From: Copromyces sp. CBS 386.78
Taxonomy: Eukaryota > Ascomycota > Sordariomycetes > Sordariales > Sordariaceae
NCBI GenBank assembly: GCA_030685235.1
Contig: MU839126.1
Coordinates: forward strand, 1-55,970
Length of the DNA stretch: 55,970 nt
Direction: 5' to 3'
Shown: positions 1 through 10,210 of the stretch, in pieces
Numbering within the stretch: position 1 is the first letter of the stretch
How the letters are laid out: the number at the start of each line of letters is the position of its first letter
Notes under the pieces: model-generated
The model's database searches: none
What the model was told of the DNA's origin: nothing
What the model saw: the letters and a program-made list of their open reading frames with translations, nothing else
Made by a program: the position numbers and the translations under genes

Positions 1-93
<93 letters not shown>
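1..93. repeat. (TTA)n microsatellite
   Basis: Uninterrupted TTA trinucleotide repeat, about 31 units. It resumes for five to six units at 520-536, directly after the inverted-repeat element, so that element landed inside the microsatellite. The window begins within the array, so its true length is unknown. Confidence 0.98.
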
Positions 94-519
94 GAGAAAC
101 TCTACTCGTACGGCTATAAAACTCTATTCGGACGGTCGTAAAAAGTTTAAAATCCAAAGTAACTAGGTAAAAATAAAAGGTGGAGACTCGTATATAGGCT
201 TGGAATATTTGGTAATTCTTTCTGTATTTTTTGAGCCTCCTACCGTGTATTGACGTCCTTTATATCCTTTTTAATAAAAAGAAGTTTAAAAAAGTAGATG
301 GAAGAAATTTAAGGAAGTTGAAGGATGTAATATAAGTAATATTTTCAAAGTGTGGGGCCCGTAGGATAGGACACCTACTATAGAAAATAATATAAAATTC
401 ACCGAGTAGTTTAATACTATTATTGTCTTTTTACATCAATATTTGGCCAAGTTATACTTAGTTTTAAATTTGGACGACCGTCCGAATAGAGTTTTATAGC
501 CGTACGAGTAGAGTTTCTC
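94..519. mobile_element. Small TIR element, GAGAAAC type, subfamily 1
   Basis: A 426-bp segment with near-perfect terminal inverted repeats of about 45 bp. It begins GAGAAACTCTACTCGTACGG and ends with the reverse complement at 501-519. The flanks 86-93 and 520-527 are both TATTATTA, compatible with an 8-bp target duplication, but they lie in a TTA repeat and so prove little. There is no coding capacity, so this is a MITE. The first ten or so terminal bases match the elements at 1943 and 18093, but the interior differs, making this a separate subfamily. The 8-bp TSD at the 18093 copy suggests mobilisation by a hAT-type transposase (inference). Confidence 0.85.
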
Positions 520-539
520 TATTATTATTATTATCTCTT

Positions 540-745
540 TTTATTTTTATTTTATCTTTTTTTTTTCTAAAGACTCATCCGTCAAATTTTTTTAAACTAA
601 GATTTCTCGTTAAATAGAGGGTATACGGATCTCTGGCCAGGTGCAAAATAACTGCTAAGAAATGGCGGTCATGTTGGTGCCCTTTTTATTTTCTGGGTTA
701 GGGTTATTAGTGAAGAAAAAAACTTAGTCATTTTCAACCTCGAAG
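540..745 (-). repeat. Single copy of the ~150-bp R150 module
   Basis: A poly-T/AT stretch followed by a segment that matches, in reverse orientation, the unit arrayed at 7390-8040 and the flank of the tRNA-like core in the three G elements. Shared landmarks are the GTGCAAAATAACTG segment, GGCGGTCAT and GGGTTAGGGTTATT. The last contains two telomere-like GGGTTA units. It directly precedes an X repeat, the same neighbour relation seen in the insertion at 7157-8113. Confidence 0.7.
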
Positions 746-1262
746 ATCCACGGCTGCCTAGAATCACAGCCACAATCGCAGCCACAATTGCAGCTACAAT
801 CCACGGTCGCATTCACCGCGGTCGCATTCACCGCGGTCGCATTCACCGTATTCACCGCAGTCGTATTCACCGTAGACCGCAATCGCATTCCAACAACTAC
901 TCTTTTCGATTTTTCTCAACAACCAGACATCGGAAAAAGATGTAACGGGTACCAAAATGACCGCCTAATTGAGGCGAACATTTTGTAGGTCATTTTATTT
1001 TGATGCGTTTCCTATAAGTGGCTTTTCATCTCGACGATCTATTCAAACGTCTCCCAGCCCACAAATCTTCCCTTTTGGGGATGCGAGACACAGTGTTAAT
1101 AGCACGGAATTTTCTGCATATTGGACCCGGATAGACAGAACCGCCGCTCCTTCCAGTTTCGTCGCTTCGGTGGGCTTACGGACCACGACCTTTGGTGCGG
1201 TTCTTCCGTGACACCTTTGGTGAGCCCGACCTCTGCGCCTCTATAGTGGAAGGATGGGCGTT
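746..1262 (+). repeat. Interspersed repeat X, copy 1 (with internal minisatellite)
   Basis: About 500 bp shared with 53830-54345 on the same strand, partly with 4307-4515, and inverted at 7157-7400. Landmarks in order are a 15-bp minisatellite based on ATTCACCGCGGTCGC (about 805-890), the motif ACTCTTTTCGATTTTTCTCA, a conserved block with AGAACCGCCGCTCCTTCC, and the end GGATGGGCGTTTCAATAA. Composition is far less RIP-mutated than the neighbours. The short open frame at 788-988 only translates the minisatellite (repeated VAFTA) and is not a gene. Possibly the end of a larger element; the class is unknown. Confidence 0.7.
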
Positions 1263-3840
1263 TCAATAATATTACTACTAAACTTTAAATCAAAATCGGC
1301 GATAGTAAATTCGTACCGTCGGCCTAATTTATTTATTACTATTACTAATTAGTAATTATAGTACAATACTTCCTTTTTTATTATTACCTTTTCCAATTAC
1401 CCTTTATAATCCGTAGTAATTAATTTTAATATTTATAATAGAGGCGGTAATACCCCTATTACTAGGGGTAGACCTATTATAATCGTTAGAAACTTCTCCG
1501 TCGGTACTTATTCTTTAACTTATTTAATTTTAATAGTACCGCTTTCTAATTTATTAATAGGTAGCCGACTTCTTACTCTCTTTGTTTAAATATAATTAAT
1601 TACCTAAATTATAATCCTTCGGACGAACCCTATTTAATTCGTACGGGTAAACCTTTTTTCGAAAGCCCTAACCTACTTATTAAAATAAAAGTCGAACGGT
1701 AGATAAAAGATTTCTATTTTTAAATTCCTTATTAGCATAATTTTATATACTCTAGTAATAATTTTTAAATATTTAATTTAGTATTTAATTAATTTAATCG
1801 CTATCCTTCGTAGTTTATTATAAATTTTGATCGGTTAATAGAAAGCTAATATTCTATATATAATTACACTCCGAATATATTTAGTATAAATTTCCTTCGC
1901 CCGCGTAAAAACATAACCTTAAATTTTCGCCGCTCATTATATGAGAAACTCTATTTGTACGTGGTGAAATCTCTATTTGTACGTGGTGTCACTTTTGCTG
2001 TTCTAACTATAACTTATTCGAACTTTGGTGTATAAAATTAAAAGTGGTACCGAATTACTCGTTGATTTTTGACGGATTTTTGAAGGTAAGTACGAACCTT
2101 ATAGCCCTTAACGTTATCTAAATCTTACTTTCTTAGACTTTTAGACTTTTAATCTTCCTGATTATTTATTTATAACAGCTTTTTTTCCCTGGAGCTTTTT
2201 AGGACTACCGAGTGTATACGATCTTGAAAAGGGTGTTGTTAGGTAGGGAAAAAAATAAGAAAAAATATGATATACTTCTTGCCTTCTTATTAATTTTTTT
2301 CGTATTCTAAAAAAGATATTGAACTTCACTTTTTTTCACCACGTACAAATAGAGATTTCACCACGTACAAATAGAGTTTCTCAATTATATTAGTATATTT
2401 ATTTACGTAGTTATTTTCTTTTTTATTACTTCTATATATATTTAGTAATTGAATTTCCGATTTAAATAAACCCTAAAGAATTTAGTCGATTCTATTAATT
2501 TAAATACGACTCCCTTAATTTAGAGAATTTATATTTTTAATTCCCTCGTTTATATAAAATATATAAGCTTTATTTTATTTACTTCAAATTCTATTCCTTT
2601 TTTAATTGCCCAACCTGAATAAATATCCTATACTACTTAAAACGTCCGATAATTTTCTTTAATAATGTTAATTACCGCAATAATATTAATATTATTGGTA
2701 AAGCTAACGGTAATTGTATTTTGGATAATGATTAATTTATAATATAATAGGGTAATAAAGAGAATAAAAAGGATTAATAAGAGGGGGGAGCCTGTTAGTA
2801 CGCCTACTATAATATTATAAAGTTAGGAAATTTTATCGTCGAAGAAAAGAAAACTTCTTTTCCTAGTAACGAAGCTATTAACTTATTAGAGAATTTATTT
2901 CGGGAACTAGATTTCTTATAGTATATATAAGAGTTATTTATAATTAATTCTATTGATTATACCCTTTAAATCGAGGAGTATAAAAGATATTACAGCTTTA
3001 AATTTCTATACTTTATAAATTATAGTGATAATTACTCGGATAATAAATTTAATTGAACGGCCTATTTAATTACCTATTTAGCCCTTTAGGAGGAAATTAT
3101 ACTCTTCCGCTATTTATATTAACTTTTTTGCTACGAAGGGTTTAAGGATTTTTCTAATATTGTTTAAAAATAATATAAGCTTTTATACCCCGGCTAGTTT
3201 TTATTATTCGGCGCTTTTTCTAAGTTTTTAAAAAATAATTATTTTCGTATTCTTAAATTGTTAGGGGAAATATCCGAACCGGAAGCTCTCTACGGCGAAA
3301 ACTGTTATCGCCTACCTAAATAGTTCCCTACAAATTTCCAAAAATTTGTTTGAGAACTAATCGATACCCGGTACCTTATTTAGCGTTATTTTTGAAAGGA
3401 TTTCCCGGATATCCTCCTCGGTAATTAGGTTATTAATAGGTATTGGGGTATTGCCGTTTAATAGTTGAGTCTAGTTTGGTAAATAACCCGTCGGAACCTC
3501 TATTTTCGGGAAGAAACGGTCGGTAAAGATATTCGCTTTACTATTATAATTTTTAACTTCGTTCGTCCGCTTATTTAATTTAAAGGGTAATAATTTTAGC
3601 GGATTTATTAGGTAATAGCTTCGTATCTTAGCCTACTTCTCTAATGGCCAAAGTTTGTTTAGGTCTTTTAACGCGCTTATAATATGGTCGCGCTACCTCG
3701 CTCTCTGAATCTTCGTAATAAGTTTCTTCTTTTTTATTGCCGCCTCTACAAATTCTCTCCAGTTTGAAGGCGTCCGGTTCCCAAACCATGCCTACCATTT
3801 CCGCCGGTTTAAAATTAATAGATTTCAAAGATTCGAAATA
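1263..3840 (-). pseudogene. LINE (non-LTR retrotransposon) reverse transcriptase relic
   Basis: Read on the minus strand, a degenerate frame gives the order expected of a non-LTR retrotransposon ORF2. At about 3433-3357 there is a segment resembling the N-terminal RT motif (ITEEDIREILSKIT..NKVPGID). It is followed by a KPFVAKKL-like stretch, a DLKG..NRINY stretch (catalytic region A), GVLTGSPLL and, at about 2702-2681, FTNNINII where a FADD-type catalytic box is expected. Both aspartates read as Asn, as a GA-to-AA change would give. The frame carries many TAA/TAG and is split by the small element at 1943-2382. No endonuclease domain is recognisable upstream, so the copy is probably 5'-truncated near 3840. 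Tad1-like is the most likely clade for a fungus, but this was not tested. Confidence 0.8.
1943..2382. mobile_element. Small TIR element, GAGAAAC type, subfamily 2, in the LINE
   Basis: A 440-bp segment beginning GAGAAACTCTATTTGTACG and ending with its reverse complement. Each end carries two head-to-tail copies of a CTCTATTTGTACGTGGTG-like unit, so the inverted repeat is about 47 bp. The flanks are CATTATAT (1935-1942) and AATTATAT (2383-2390), matching at 7 of 8 positions, which suggests an 8-bp target duplication. The interior is clearly homologous to the element at 18093-18541. It is non-coding and interrupts the LINE relic. Confidence 0.88.
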
Positions 3841-4306
3841 ATTTCTAGTGTTACGTAATAAAAGAAATAGTATTATTAATATTAATTATTAATTAATTTA
3901 AAAAATAGGAAGGTAAAAAGTATTTATATAACGTTTTATCGGCTTATCGGCGTTAGCGAATTACTACGAGGGGGAATTTCCGGCAAACCGGGATAGCGAA
4001 TTACCGGGAGAGCTAGAATTCCGGCAACTCGCGCGGAGGATCTAGGCACGTAAGTCTAAACGTAAGCCGAATTACAGGACTACAATCGTAAATATTCTAC
4101 GCGACTACAATCGCAAATATATAGAAAACGACGTTTATAGTATAACCACAACCGTATTTCAATATATATCTTCGTATAAAATAAGATATATAACAAAATA
4201 ATTACAATCCATACGACAATAAACTTTTAATATAGATAATTATTATTCTTATTAAACAATATTATAACGAATACGATATTAAATACAATATTCTATCTAT
4301 ATATAC
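3841..4306. other. Unassigned AT-rich spacer
   Basis: No long open frame and no repeat shared with the rest of the window that I can see. A less AT-rich patch near 3960-4060 contains short internal repetitions of GGGATAGCGAATTACCGG type. It could be the mutated 5' part of the LINE or remains of the X element beginning at 4307. Confidence 0.4.
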
Positions 4307-4515
4307 GGGCCTCGAATTTAATTGAGTCGCAGAATTTCCCGATTAAGAATATAGGCTCCGCAATTATTTGTAATCGGATTACTATAAACAGAACCGCCGC
4401 TCCTTCCGTCGCTTCGTAGTAGGCCCACGGACCACGCGACCTCTGGTACAGATCCAATTGTGACACCCTGGGGGTGGGCCCGACGACGAAGCTTAGTGGA
4501 GGAGTGGGCGTTTCA
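4307..4515 (+). repeat. Interspersed repeat X, copy 2 (3' part)
   Basis: Matches the last 200 bp of X copies 1 and 4: the CGGGCCTCGAATTTAATTGA block, AGAACCGCCGCTCCTTCC and the end AGTGGGCGTTTCAA. The minisatellite half is missing. It abuts the truncated 3' end of the outer family A Gypsy element, so its arrival or a later rearrangement probably removed that element's terminal LTR. Confidence 0.65.
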
Positions 4516-5284
4516 AAAATAATTCCTTTACGCTTTTTTCTAATAGTTTCATTAGTTCGTATATAATTGTAACGCTATTTCGCAATAGAGTAGATATATC
4601 GATTATAGTAGCGGTTTTACGGCGTATTAAGTGGGCGGAACGCCGTTTAGGTAGTTTAAGAGTGGACTTAGGGGATTTGGGAGTGGATACGGGGTCGGGT
4701 ACCGGGGTAATATTAATATATTTAAGCTATTATTAAATTTCGGGAGGTATTAATTTATTGGGATTCTCTTTATAGAAGCGTAGGATTATTTCCTTGCAAT
4801 TAATAATATTAGCTTTAAATTCTTAAGTCGGTTAGTAATTGCTTTTCTATTGTATATGCTAATACTAGTAGGTATTATTATTTAATTAAGTATAATCGAT
4901 AAACTTCTTAAAATCCTATTCGGTATATTCTTCGTAATTATTTATACGGATTATAATTCTACTATTATTTACTTTAATGTTTATTAATATATTCTAGTTA
5001 AGGAGGCTTCTACCTATTTAAGGCTAAATTATAGAAACGTAAAAGATAAGAGCGTATTTTATATTCGAGGGTAAGGCGAAATAAACCGTATAAAACTCCG
5101 TTCGTATAACTTTAAATAGCCTTTCCTATCGAAAGTAAAAGTTTAGTATTGGGCGGCCGTTAGCGAAGTTAATTGTATTAAAGAGTATTAAATCCCCCTC
5201 CTTATATTTAAGGGAGTTAAGTCGGTAATAATTAGCGTTATCTTCGTACTATACCTAAGTATATCGTATTTACTATAATACAAA

Positions 5285-6168
5285 CTTAGCTGGGGATATA
5301 TAAGGATGCTTTTATAGTTGTATAGTAGTTGTATAACGGTTTTAATATCTACAGGTGTAGTACAACGGATTAATAAGCTGCAACCGTGTTGCAACCGTTC
5401 TGCAACCGTTGTAACATCTGCAACTATAGGATTTTTGCATGCATGACGTAATTGGACCCACCTTCCCAGAAAATTCTTTAAAGAAAATTAATAAAGGGAA
5501 GTTGCGAGGGTTATTTCTTGCGAAAACGACCAAGTTTTTTTCTTTATTAATAACCCTAAGCCTAAAAATAAAAATGGTACTAAAATGAGCGCCATTTCTT
5601 GGCGGTTGTTTTGCACCCGGTTAAAGGTCCGTGCGCCCTCTATTTAACGAGATATTTTAGTTAAAAAAAAAATTTACCGAACGGGTCTTTAGAAAAAAAA
5701 AAAAAAAAAAAAAAAAAAAACCCAAACTTCCCCTTTATAAGTAAGAAAAACCAGCCCTTTCTTTAGGAAATTTGGCCTAGTGGCAAGTGGTTAATAAAGT
5801 AGTTCTTTATCTTCAGACTCTTGTTCGATTCCTCGCTGTGGCAAAAAATTTTAGTCTTTTCAAATTAAAAAAAAAAAAAAAAAATTTTAAAAATTTATTA
5901 ATTAGCCTAGATTCGCGATTTCCCTTTGTAACCTTCGCGATTTCCCCTTGTGAATTTTCTGTACAGTAATAAATTTTTTGGTAATTACATCATATGTGCA
6001 AAAATCCTATGGTTGCAGATGTTGCAACGGTTGCAAAACGGTTGCAATACGGTTGCAGCTTATTAAACCGTTGCACTACCCTATCCAAATCTGCAATGGT
6101 AGTAAATCTCTATACCGTTGTATAACTATTATACTATAGTAATTTGAAGCCTTATATTGTTAGGTAAG
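5285..6168 (-). mobile_element. G element copy 1 (long TIR, tRNA-like core)
   Basis: An 884-bp element. The ends are CTTAGCTGGGG at 5285 and TTGTTAGGTAAG (inverted CTTACCTAACAA) at 6168. Inside each end lies a block of about 150 bp built from GGTTGCA/TGCAACC words, inverted relative to each other (5330-5450 and 6005-6110), separated by a R150-like segment, a poly-A tract, a tRNA-like segment and a second A-rich tract. Dinucleotide AA flanks both ends. Comparison with the inner Gypsy shows the host sequence joins across it. It is in opposite orientation to copies 2 and 3, is non-coding, and is much less RIP-mutated than its host. A non-autonomous DNA transposon is the simplest reading. Confidence 0.8.
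5764..5842 (+). other. tRNA-like segment in G copy 1
   Basis: Contains a pol III A-box-like TGGCCTAGTGG (5773-5783) and a B-box-like GTTCGATTCC (5823-5832), about 40 bp apart. An ATAAA/TTTAT stem between them closes a 7-nt loop, GTAGTTC, with T at the position-33 equivalent. The acceptor and T stems do not pair well, so this is not a functional tRNA gene. It resembles the head of a tRNA-derived SINE. It is conserved in all three G copies. Confidence 0.65.
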
Positions 6169-7156
6169 AAGTCCTAAATCGTTTAGAAATAATTGGCCAG
6201 TTCGTTAACTTTATAATATTCCTTTAATTAGGCGGGTAATAAGTCCGGGTACGGTAAAATATGTAATTCGGTATTTATTCGAAAGTAGAAATTATAATTA
6301 GTATAAAAAGGGGAAATACTAATAGAGGATAATATTATATTATTACTTATAAATTTAGCGAGAGGAAACTATTTAGCCCAATTAATTTATACGTAATTAA
6401 TATAAAGACGAAGGAACTATTTTATTTCTATATTAATATATTCTATTTAAATATTAGTCTAAGGGTAAAAAGCGGAGGTTAATTTACGGGTAACGGCAAA
6501 CCGCTTATATAAAGTACTTTAGAAACGTAAAATAAATTACGTACTGCAATTAGAAAGGATTATATTTAAAAAATTATAAAGGTAATATACCCGGTTGATA
6601 AAGTAGTTAATTAATTCCTTAGCTTCTAGGATTATTGTCGGGATATAATATCGTATTTTAATTAATCGGTTAATAATAATAGTAATATATTTAAAAATTT
6701 AGCCGAAATAGATATTTAAAAGTAGTAAAATAATATAATTAATAGAAATATCTTTCTATAAAGCGAATAAAATTTAAAGGTTTAAGTAAATTAATAAATC
6801 CTTATTTTAAAAATTTTATTTTAGCGTAGGGGAAATAACCTTTATAGAAAACTCTAATATCGTAAGCTATCCCCTCCTAGTAGAAATCGTATTAAAAAAA
6901 ATTGTAAATCGCATTACAGCTAAAGTATCCTGCGCTAGAGGAAATATATTAATAATTAATTAAAATAAATTCAAGTTCTTTATTATATAAATCGATAATA
7001 ACCTTATTATATTACTTAATAATTCTATTACTAACTATCTAATATTTTACGAATACTTTATAAAATACCTTTTTAATATTAAGGGTCTATTATTTATAAG
7101 CGGGGTTTATTAAATAGGAAACGACCTCTTAAAAAAAATAGAAATTTCGTAATTAT

Positions 7157-8113
7157 TAAAACGCCCATCCTTCTACCGTGGAGGGCTGAGGTCGGGCTTA
7201 CCAAAGGTGTTATAGACAATTACACTAAAGGTCGTGGTCCGTGAGCCTACCGAAGCGACGAAACTAGAAGGAGCAGCGGTTCTGTCTATAATGGGCCAAC
7301 GTACAATTAATTGCGGAGCCCATATTCCCAATCGGGAAATTCTGCGACTTAGCTGAACTCGAGGCCCGTGCACGCAGAGCGAAAATGACCGAGTTTTTTC
7401 TATTACCAAGAACCCTAACCCTAAAAACAAAAACGGTATCAAAATGAGCCTAAGGAAAGGGCGGTTATTTTGCGCCCGGTTAGAGGTCCGTGCGCCCCTT
7501 AATTAAGGAGAAATCTTAGTTTAAGGAAATTTGACGGATGAGTCTTTTAAAAAATAAAAATATTAACGGATATTCCTAACCCTACAAGAAGGATATCAAA
7601 ATAATTAGAAAAAAATACCGGTTATAGTACGCTAGACAAGAGATTGGCGCGCGTTGTATTTACGGGGAAATTTTAGTTTATAAAATTTAATAAATAGACT
7701 TTTTAAAGAAAATATTAACTAATAACCTTACTTATAAAATCGAAAATATAATAAAATAATTAGGAAAACATAGCGGTTATTATATATTTAATTAGAGGTC
7801 TATATACCTTGTAATTAAAGGGGAATTTCGGTTTAAAATATTTAATAAATAAATCTTTTAAGGAAAATATTAATTAATAAGCTTAATTACAAAGAGAAAG
7901 ATTTTTTAAAATAAATAAAAGAAAATAGCAATTATTAAGTATTTTATGAAAGGTCCGTACACTATCTAATTGAGGAGGAATCTTGGTTTAAAGAAATTTA
8001 ATAGATAAGTTTTTTTAAAAAGAAAATAAATAAAAAATAATTCTTTTAAAAGATTTAGATTTCTGGGCGTTTCACTGTGTTCCTCGGGCATATCCGGCTC
8101 CGCCCAAGGAAAG
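7157..8113. mobile_element. X-related insertion with R150 array in Gypsy A
   Basis: Starts with inverted X (TAAAACGCCCATCC at 7157, then the reverse of the AGAACCGCCGCTCC block to about 7370) and continues with the tandem R150 array. Near the right end it has TGGGCGTTTCA (about 8067-8077), the inverted form of the start, followed by 36 further bases. ATTAT occurs at 7152-7156 and 8114-8118, and the Gypsy A sequence resumes collinearly there, so a 5-bp target duplication is likely. The open frame at 7173-7442 lies across this repeat and is not supported as a gene. Confidence 0.6.
7390..8040 (+). repeat. R150 tandem array, four diverged units of ~150-170 bp
   Basis: Units at about 7398-7569, 7570-7718, 7719-7873 and 7874-8035. 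Each has, in order, a CCTAACCCTA-like start, a GGTATCAAAATGA-like stretch, GCGGTTATTTTGCGCC, AGAGGTCCGTGCGCCC, AAATCTTAGTTTAA, and an A-rich end with AAATATTAA. The first unit is nearly unmutated; the next three are increasingly AT-rich. Single copies lie at 540-745 and inside every G element. CCCTAACCCTAA resembles two telomere repeats. Confidence 0.75.
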
Positions 8114-8287
8114 ATTATGTTTTAAAATAATATCGTTAATAAATTTATTATTGTAATTATTAATCAAGTGGAAAATAAAATCCGAAAGGTCAAAATAACT
8201 ATTTTCGAATTATGTAAAATTTAAAAATGCCCGTTAGCGGACTATTAAATAATTATGGTCGGCATTAGTAAGGCGGTCGTTAGGTTT

Positions 8288-8521
8288 TGTCACAGGGTTA
8301 GCCTGTGTTGCATGTGCTGGTGACAGTAGCTCTCTGAGACTACTGTTACCATCTCGGTTAATTGGCTGTGGCCTCCCGCCATAGACCCACTAGGGTTCAT
8401 GGCTCGAGTCCCATAAAAGCCCATCTCCCGAGCGCACCTCTGCACTTCTCTCCTTTCCTCTCCTCGTGCAATTACGCATATCTTACATCTACACCCAACC
8501 TCTCGCCCTCTACCCGTGATA
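8288..8521 (+). mobile_element. Solo LTR with perfect 5-bp TSD (Gypsy A-related)
   Basis: A 234-bp LTR beginning TGTCACAGGGTTAGCCTGTG and ending CCCGTGATA (GTGACA with one C-to-T). Both flanks are GGTTT (8283-8287 and 8522-8526). The outer Gypsy A sequence is continuous across it once the LTR and one GGTTT are removed, as shown by comparison with the inner copy near 17340. The start resembles family A LTRs but the body differs. It is barely RIP-mutated. Two overlapping open frames inside it (8290-8535 minus, 8362-8565 plus) are coincidental. Confidence 0.92.
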
Positions 8522-10210
8522 GGTTTATAGCTCAAAGTATTAGGGCGAAGGTTCTACGGCCCTAAAGTATATTTAATTAAAAAGTTAAATTATAATAAGA
8601 ATTAAAATTACTTTATATAATGCTAAGTAAGTTATTTATTAATTATAAAGGTTTAGAAATTCTTATAGTCGGTTAAAATATTGAAAGGTTATTAGGTACC
8701 TTCGAACTTTAGCTTCTATTCTTCGAAAGCTTTAATAATAGCGAATAGTTCTTTATTATATATATTATAATTATATTTTTAAGCTATATATTTTAATAAA
8801 AAGTAAGTAATCGGGTAGAGGATACTATTATTTCCGTATTAGGATAGGGTATTTCCTATAGCCTAATTGGAATCGTCTATTTTAATTAACGTTTTTTTAG
8901 ATTAATATAAATTTTCAATATGGGTCCGTTAATAAAAGCTCGTTTTAAAGCTTTAAAAGTGGAATTATACGTAATGGACTACGACTATATAGTATCCTTC
9001 TTCGTAAGCTCGTATGATAATCCTACTATTATTGAAATTTTTTTAATAAAACGGCGGTAGAAGTTTACGAAATTTAAAAAAGATTATAAAGATTTCTTAG
9101 ACTAGGGAACTATCTAATTGGTAACGGTTTTTACTTTTTCTAAATCTATTTCGATATTTCTTAATATAATAATAAAGCCTAAATATTTTATTTGTATTAT
9201 ATAAAATTCGTATTTATTAATATTAACGCTAAGGTTTATTTTAATTAAGTAGTTGAAAATATTGTTAACGGACTATTCGTAGTTTTTAATATTATTAGAA
9301 TAAATTAAAATGTTGTCGAAATAAATAATTGTATAAATATTAAGAACATTGTAAAAGATATTATTAATATAATTTTAAAAAGCTCTAAAGACGCTTTATA
9401 AGCTAAATAGAACTACTAATAATTTAAATAGATTAAAATGTATTCTAAAAGCTATAAGCTACTCGTACCCCTCTTTAACGCGGATACGATTAAAAGTAGC
9501 GATGATATCGAATTTAGTAAAAATCTTAATATAATAAATAGCGTCGAAGGTTTTTTTAATTAATGGTAATAGATATTATAATTTAAAGGTAACGATATTA
9601 ATGTTACGGTAGTCTATATAAACGCGGACTCCTCTTTCTAATTTTTTATTAAAAGGATTAGGGCGGATATTTCTAATTATAATAGCCGGATAAATTTCTT
9701 CTATAATATATTGTCGATTTATTTTTTTAATATTACTAAATTCGTTGGAATTAAAAGGGCGTTTGTAAACGGTTAGGAATATAATTCCCGGGCGGAATTC
9801 GATTTTAAAATCATTAAAAATAGTAAAAGGGAAAGGTTTTAACTCCCTTTTAACGGAAAGTGTTCGTATAATACTAATACTATTGAAGTAATTTAGTTTA
9901 AATTTACGTATTAATTTTAAAGGGTTCATTGGCTTTTTTATATAATTTCATAATATTTTCCGAAGCGACTTTACGTAAAGTAATATTATTAGCGGCGAAA
10001 TACTAATTAATAGTTTCCTTGTACCGGGGGAAATTATTATCCGTACTAGTAATTTTAATAGAATTAGAAACTTTGACGGCTTTTAACATAATTATATTAC
10101 TTCTACTTACTAGACTATCGATGTAATAATAAAAATTATTGCCGAAAAACTTCTTATATTTCTAGCCCCTCCCTATTAATACTTCCTTAATTATTTCTAG
10201 CGTTAATTTA
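8522..10210 (-). pseudogene. RNase H and reverse transcriptase relic of outer Gypsy A
   Basis: Minus strand, collinear with the inner copy at about 15700-17340. A 117-codon stretch (9576-9929) stays open and reads as Gypsy RT: a NEFSNIKK stretch, then a segment ending GVRVYIDYRNIN, equivalent to the GG.R.C.DYR.LN motif, with Tyr where Cys is usual. Toward lower coordinates the YLDD and RNase H regions are present only as mutated sequence (8690-9330). Not functional. Confidence 0.82.

Larger units (their letters stand above)
4516..7156 (-). pseudogene. Integrase/chromodomain relic of outer Gypsy A
   Basis: Minus-strand relic of the C-terminal half of pol, split by G copy 1 (5285-6168). The segment at 4739-4880 matches the reverse complement of the chromodomain tail of the inner copy near 19380-19500. 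The segment 6169-7156 matches the integrase stretch of the inner copy around 17480-18960. No frame stays open. The match resumes at 8114 after the X-related insertion. Confidence 0.8.

Noticed and set aside
788..988. Possible small protein with VAFTA repeats
   Set aside because: It translates the 15-bp minisatellite of repeat X. The matching region of copy 4 has no equivalent frame.
5764..5842. Functional tRNA gene
   Set aside because: A and B boxes are present, but acceptor and T stems do not pair and the segment is flanked by A-rich tracts within a repeated element.
7398..7430. Telomere end (CCCTAA repeats)
   Set aside because: Only two units occur, inside the R150 module and again in its dispersed copies, so they are part of a repeat and not a chromosome end.
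8290..8565. Two overlapping open frames on opposite strands
   Set aside because: Both lie mainly within the solo LTR at 8288-8521. They stay open because the LTR escaped mutation, not because they code.
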